Part shown: one piece after another, positions 6,571-8,508 of the stretch
How positions within the stretch are numbered: the stretch's first letter is position 1
Layout of the letters: every line of letters starts with the position of its first letter
From: Bacteroidota bacterium
Lineage (GTDB): Bacteria; Bacteroidota; Bacteroidia; Cytophagales; Cyclobacteriaceae
Assembly (NCBI GenBank): GCA_023417955.1
Contig: JAEZDW010000277.1
Location: forward strand, 1-8,508
Length of the DNA: 8,508 nt
Reading direction: 5' to 3'
Made by a program: the position numbers and the translations under genes
The notes under the pieces: model-generated
The model's input: only the letters and a program-made list of their open reading frames with translations
Told to the model about the DNA's origin: nothing
Database searches by the model: none

Positions 6571-6605
6571 CAAAAATGTTCATAATTTCAAGATTGTGTT
6601 CTCAA
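6571..6605 (-). promoter_or_regulatory. Possible promoter for the Nudix-prs unit
   Basis: On the minus strand CATTTTTG (6571-6578) matches seven of eight positions of the Bacteroidota -7 consensus TAnnTTTG, and a TTG (6603-6605) lies 24 bases upstream, slightly more than the usual spacing of about 19-21. It would give a very short leader before the ATG at 6551. It is suggestive only; no operator for an NAD-responsive regulator was recognised. Confidence 0.22.
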
Positions 6606-6651
6606 CCGCGATAACAGCAGTAAAACACATACCGGAAACAATATCTTCTGA

Positions 6652-6888
6652 ATGATGCACGTCTACAAACTCGACGACAAAAAGATGGATGAAGCGTTTC
6701 TTCGCGGAATTCCCGTAACGGGGAAGGCTGTGCTCAATTCAAAAGCCAACGGGTCTGTATCGCCCGACGACACTGTTCTGGTAATTTTGAGTAATGGCAA
6801 AAAGTACAAAGGCCGGGTGACGAATTCGTCCTTCTTTCGGTTAAAGGATTACGAAGTTGGTGAAATTGAGATCACCAAAACAACTTAA
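6652..6888 (+). CDS. Small protein of unknown function upstream of yidD
   Basis: I do not recognise a named family. The product has 78 residues, is soluble with no signal peptide or membrane helix, and has a mix of Lys and Asp/Glu. An N-terminal part with a likely helix (KKMDEAFLRG, 10-19) is followed by a probable all-beta part, with strands suggested around DTVLVILSNGKKYKGRVT (40-57), FFRLK (61-65) and VGEIEITK (69-76). This could be a small barrel, but that is inferred from pattern only. Two adjacent ATGs (6652 and 6655) are both usable. The gene overlaps the start region of yidD, with its stop at 6886-6888 inside or just before the yidD reading frame depending on the yidD start, so the two are probably translated from one mRNA. 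It is divergent from the Nudix-prs unit across a gap of 100 bases. Confidence 0.65.
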   Translation: MMHVYKLDDKKMDEAFLRGIPVTGKAVLNSKANGSVSPDDTVLVILSNGKKYKGRVTNSSFFRLKDYEVGEIEITKTT

Positions 6889-7132
6889 CAGCACACACTT
6901 GAAGTTTCTGCGACGCTTATACATTCTCCCCATTCGGTTCTACCAGCTGGCAATTTCGCCGTTGCTGGGATCTAATTGTCGTCACACGCCAACGTGCTCG
7001 CAGTACACCATCGAAGCGATTCAGGAATGGGGCATCCTGCGCGGGACCTGGCTCGGCATGAAGCGCATCGCGCGCTGTCATCCCTGGGGAACACACGGTT
7101 ACGACCCGGTTCCGAAAAAGCACAAACATTAA
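6860..7132 (+). CDS. yidD: Membrane protein insertion efficiency factor YidD
   Basis: YidD is a small, inner-membrane-associated protein that helps insertion of membrane proteins with YidC. The family signature is complete: IRFYQLAISPLLG, then NCRHTPTCSQYTIEAI, then RIARCHPWGTHGYDPVP. Three conserved cysteines (in NCR, PTCSQY and ARCHP) are present. No ATG is available at the 5' end. Candidates are TTG 6857, GTG 6860 (AAGGA lies at 6844-6848, 11 bases before it) and TTG 6899. The last gives MKFLRRLYILPIRFYQ, the best fit to family length and N-terminus, but a weak start codon. I report GTG 6860 with the start uncertain. With 6860 the gene overlaps the 78-residue protein by 29 bases, and with 6899 it follows that stop by 10. 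It is not beside rpmH, rnpA or yidC here, unlike in many bacteria. Product identity is secure. Confidence 0.92.
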   Translation: MKLRSPKQLNSTHLKFLRRLYILPIRFYQLAISPLLGSNCRHTPTCSQYTIEAIQEWGILRGTWLGMKRIARCHPWGTHGYDPVPKKHKH

Positions 7133-7214
7133 GCCCCGAATCCAACCGCACACCCGCGACATCGTGTACAAGTGTCAGTGTTTTTGTTAACTTACCACAA
7201 ACAACTACGCTGCT

Positions 7215-8508
7215 ATGAAAGAAGAATCCAATCTCAGCCGACGTTCTTTTATCAAAAACGCAACGCTGGCAGCAGGCGCATTTACCATTGTGCCGCGTTT
7301 TGTATTAGGAGGCAAAAACTACACAGCACCAAGTGACACCTTATACATCGCGGGTATTGGTGTCGGCGGAAAAGGCACGAGTGATCTCACCGGGTTTGCA
7401 GCGCACCCCAATGCGAGGATTGCATTTCTCTGCGATGTGGATGATCGGCAAGCAGTTGAGTCTGGAAAGAATTTCCCAAAAGCGCCGTACTATAAAGACT
7501 TCCGGCAGATGCTCGACAAGGAGAGCAAAAACATTGATGCAGTGAGTGTGAGCACGCCGGATCATACCCATTTTGCCGCTACAATAGCAGCAATGGAAAG
7601 CGGCAAACACGTCTACGTACAGAAGCCTCTCACCTACTCGATTTACGAGGCGCGCATGCTCGCCGAAGCTGCAAAGAAATACAAAGTCGTCACACAGATG
7701 GGAAACCAGTACGCGTCGGCGGATCACGTACGCCGTGCCAAGGAACTCGTCGACGCAGGCCTGATCGGTGACGTTACCCGGGTGATTACCTGGACCAACA
7801 GACCTGTGTGGCCTCAGGGGATACCTCTGCCAACAGGAAAGCACGAAATTCCAAAAGAGCTCGACTGGGACCTTTGGCTTGGACCCGCGAAAGTTCGCGA
7901 TTACAATCCTGTTTACCTGCCATTCAACTGGCGTGGCTGGTGGGAATTTGGTACCGGCGCACTCGGTGATATGGGATGCCACATCATGGACGCTGCATTC
8001 CGCATTTTGCCCATAGACTACCCGTCGGAAGTTGAATGCAGTACCACTACCGTATGGGAAGGCTTCTTCAAGGAAGCCAACTATACTGAGTCATGCCCGG
8101 CGAGTTCGATTATCCACCTCAAGTTTCCACGCAAGGACGGAAAGGGGAATATTTCACTTACGTGGATGGATGGCGGACTGCTCCCACAAAGGCCTGAAGA
8201 ATTGAAAGCGGACGAACAACTCGGCGACTGGAACGGCGGCTACATCTTTGAAGGAACCAAAGGCAAGATGATGGGCAATTATAACTCCGCACCGGTGTTA
8301 CTGCCAACAACCCGGATGAAAGACGAAACACTGCCGAAGGAAACAATTGCGCGCGTGGCAAAGGGCGAAGCCGGACACTACACGCAATGGGTGGAAGCGT
8401 CGATGAAAGGTTACGGAAAGATGGAACTCAGTTCTCCTTTCGAATATGCCGGGCCATTTACAGAAGCTGTACTTATGGGTAACCTTGCACTGCGCAGCTA
8501 TGCTATGC
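7215..8508 (+). CDS. Tat-exported Gfo/Idh/MocA-family oxidoreductase, 3' end outside window
   Basis: The 431 visible residues run off the right edge. The N-terminus is a twin-arginine signal (SRRSFIK at 8-14, then a mild hydrophobic stretch ATLAAGAFTIV), so the folded, cofactor-loaded protein is probably exported to the periplasm. The Rossmann domain shows GIGVGG (47-52) for NAD(P) and CDVD (73-76). The family motif EKP reads QKP (136-138, VYVQKPL), keeping the catalytic-type Lys137. The C-terminal half has WTNRPVWPQG, LDWDLWLGPA, WRGWWEFGTGALGDMGCH and the Asp252-x3-His256 pair, equivalent to the catalytic Asp/His of inositol dehydrogenases. These blocks recur in secreted members from Bacteroidota and are thought to act on sugars or sugar-like compounds; the substrate here cannot be read from the sequence. 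A glycosidase-type member cannot be excluded. ATG 7215 lies 82 bases after yidD, with no in-frame stop before the edge. Confidence 0.9.
   Translation, partial: MKEESNLSRRSFIKNATLAAGAFTIVPRFVLGGKNYTAPSDTLYIAGIGVGGKGTSDLTGFAAHPNARIAFLCDVDDRQAVESGKNFPKAPYYKDFRQMLDKESKNIDAVSVSTPDHTHFAATIAAMESGKHVYVQKPLTYSIYEARMLAEAAKKYKVVTQMGNQYASADHVRRAKELVDAGLIGDVTRVITWTNRPVWPQGIPLPTGKHEIPKELDWDLWLGPAKVRDYNPVYLPFNWRGWWEFGTGALGDMGCHIMDAAFRILPIDYPSEVECSTTTVWEGFFKEANYTESCPASSIIHLKFPRKDGKGNISLTWMDGGLLPQRPEELKADEQLGDWNGGYIFEGTKGKMMGNYNSAPVLLPTTRMKDETLPKETIARVAKGEAGHYTQWVEASMKGYGKMELSSPFEYAGPFTEAVLMGNLALRSYAM

Noticed and set aside
7133..7214. Terminator or promoter between yidD and the oxidoreductase
   Set aside because: I found no stable hairpin with a T-run. 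TAACTTAC at 7188-7195 matches the -7 consensus poorly and no TTG lies at the right distance.
7341..7982. Open frame of 213 codons on the minus strand opposite the oxidoreductase
   Set aside because: The plus strand there encodes clear Gfo/Idh/MocA motifs; the antisense translation has no family features.

Overview
The window looks like ordinary chromosomal DNA from a member of the Bacteroidota, with roughly even base composition. A placement near the Cytophagales is only an impression. The reasons are: a cysteinyl-tRNA synthetase with the FPHHECE variant; several short Gram-negative signal peptides ending in Ala-Gln; an adenylyltransferase-like/Nudix fusion and a Tat-exported Gfo/Idh/MocA oxidoreductase of types familiar from this phylum; and starts that mostly lack a clear Shine-Dalgarno sequence. 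I see no rRNA, tRNA, CRISPR array, insertion sequence, phage gene or other sign of a mobile island, and no stretch over 300 bases lacks a gene.

Layout. Bases 1-945 (+) are the 3' part of cysS. It is followed by a five-helix membrane protein of the LTA synthase/sulfatase family (1015-2841) and, 10 bases later, an exported barrel-like protein (2852-3574). These three genes run the same way and may be co-transcribed. A small two-helix membrane protein (3580-3828, -) converges on them with 5 bases between the stop codons. Divergent from it is an exported NIPSNAP-domain protein (3904-4674, +). This gene in turn converges, with 4 bases between stops, on a two-gene minus-strand unit. That unit is an adenylyltransferase-like/Nudix fusion (5676-6551), transcribed first, and then a ribose-phosphate pyrophosphokinase (4679-5602). 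Divergent from that pair is a second small unit: a 78-residue protein of unknown function (6652-6888) overlapping yidD (6860-7132). The window ends inside a secreted Gfo/Idh/MocA oxidoreductase (7215 onward).

How the genes may work together. The best functional link is the minus-strand pair. The Nudix half resembles ADP-ribose pyrophosphatases, which yield AMP and ribose 5-phosphate. The partner is of the family that turns ribose 5-phosphate and ATP into PRPP. The fusion's N-terminal domain has the NMN-adenylyltransferase layout but lacks both catalytic signatures (the HxGH position reads TKGI, and no SxTxxR is visible). The pair may therefore recycle ADP-ribose to PRPP rather than make NAD directly. 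The LTA-synthase-like enzyme and its barrel neighbour suggest envelope modification. YidD assists membrane-protein insertion.

I did not find a convincing new system such as a defence locus. The Nudix/Prs pair with the apparently disabled adenylyltransferase domain is the item most worth following.
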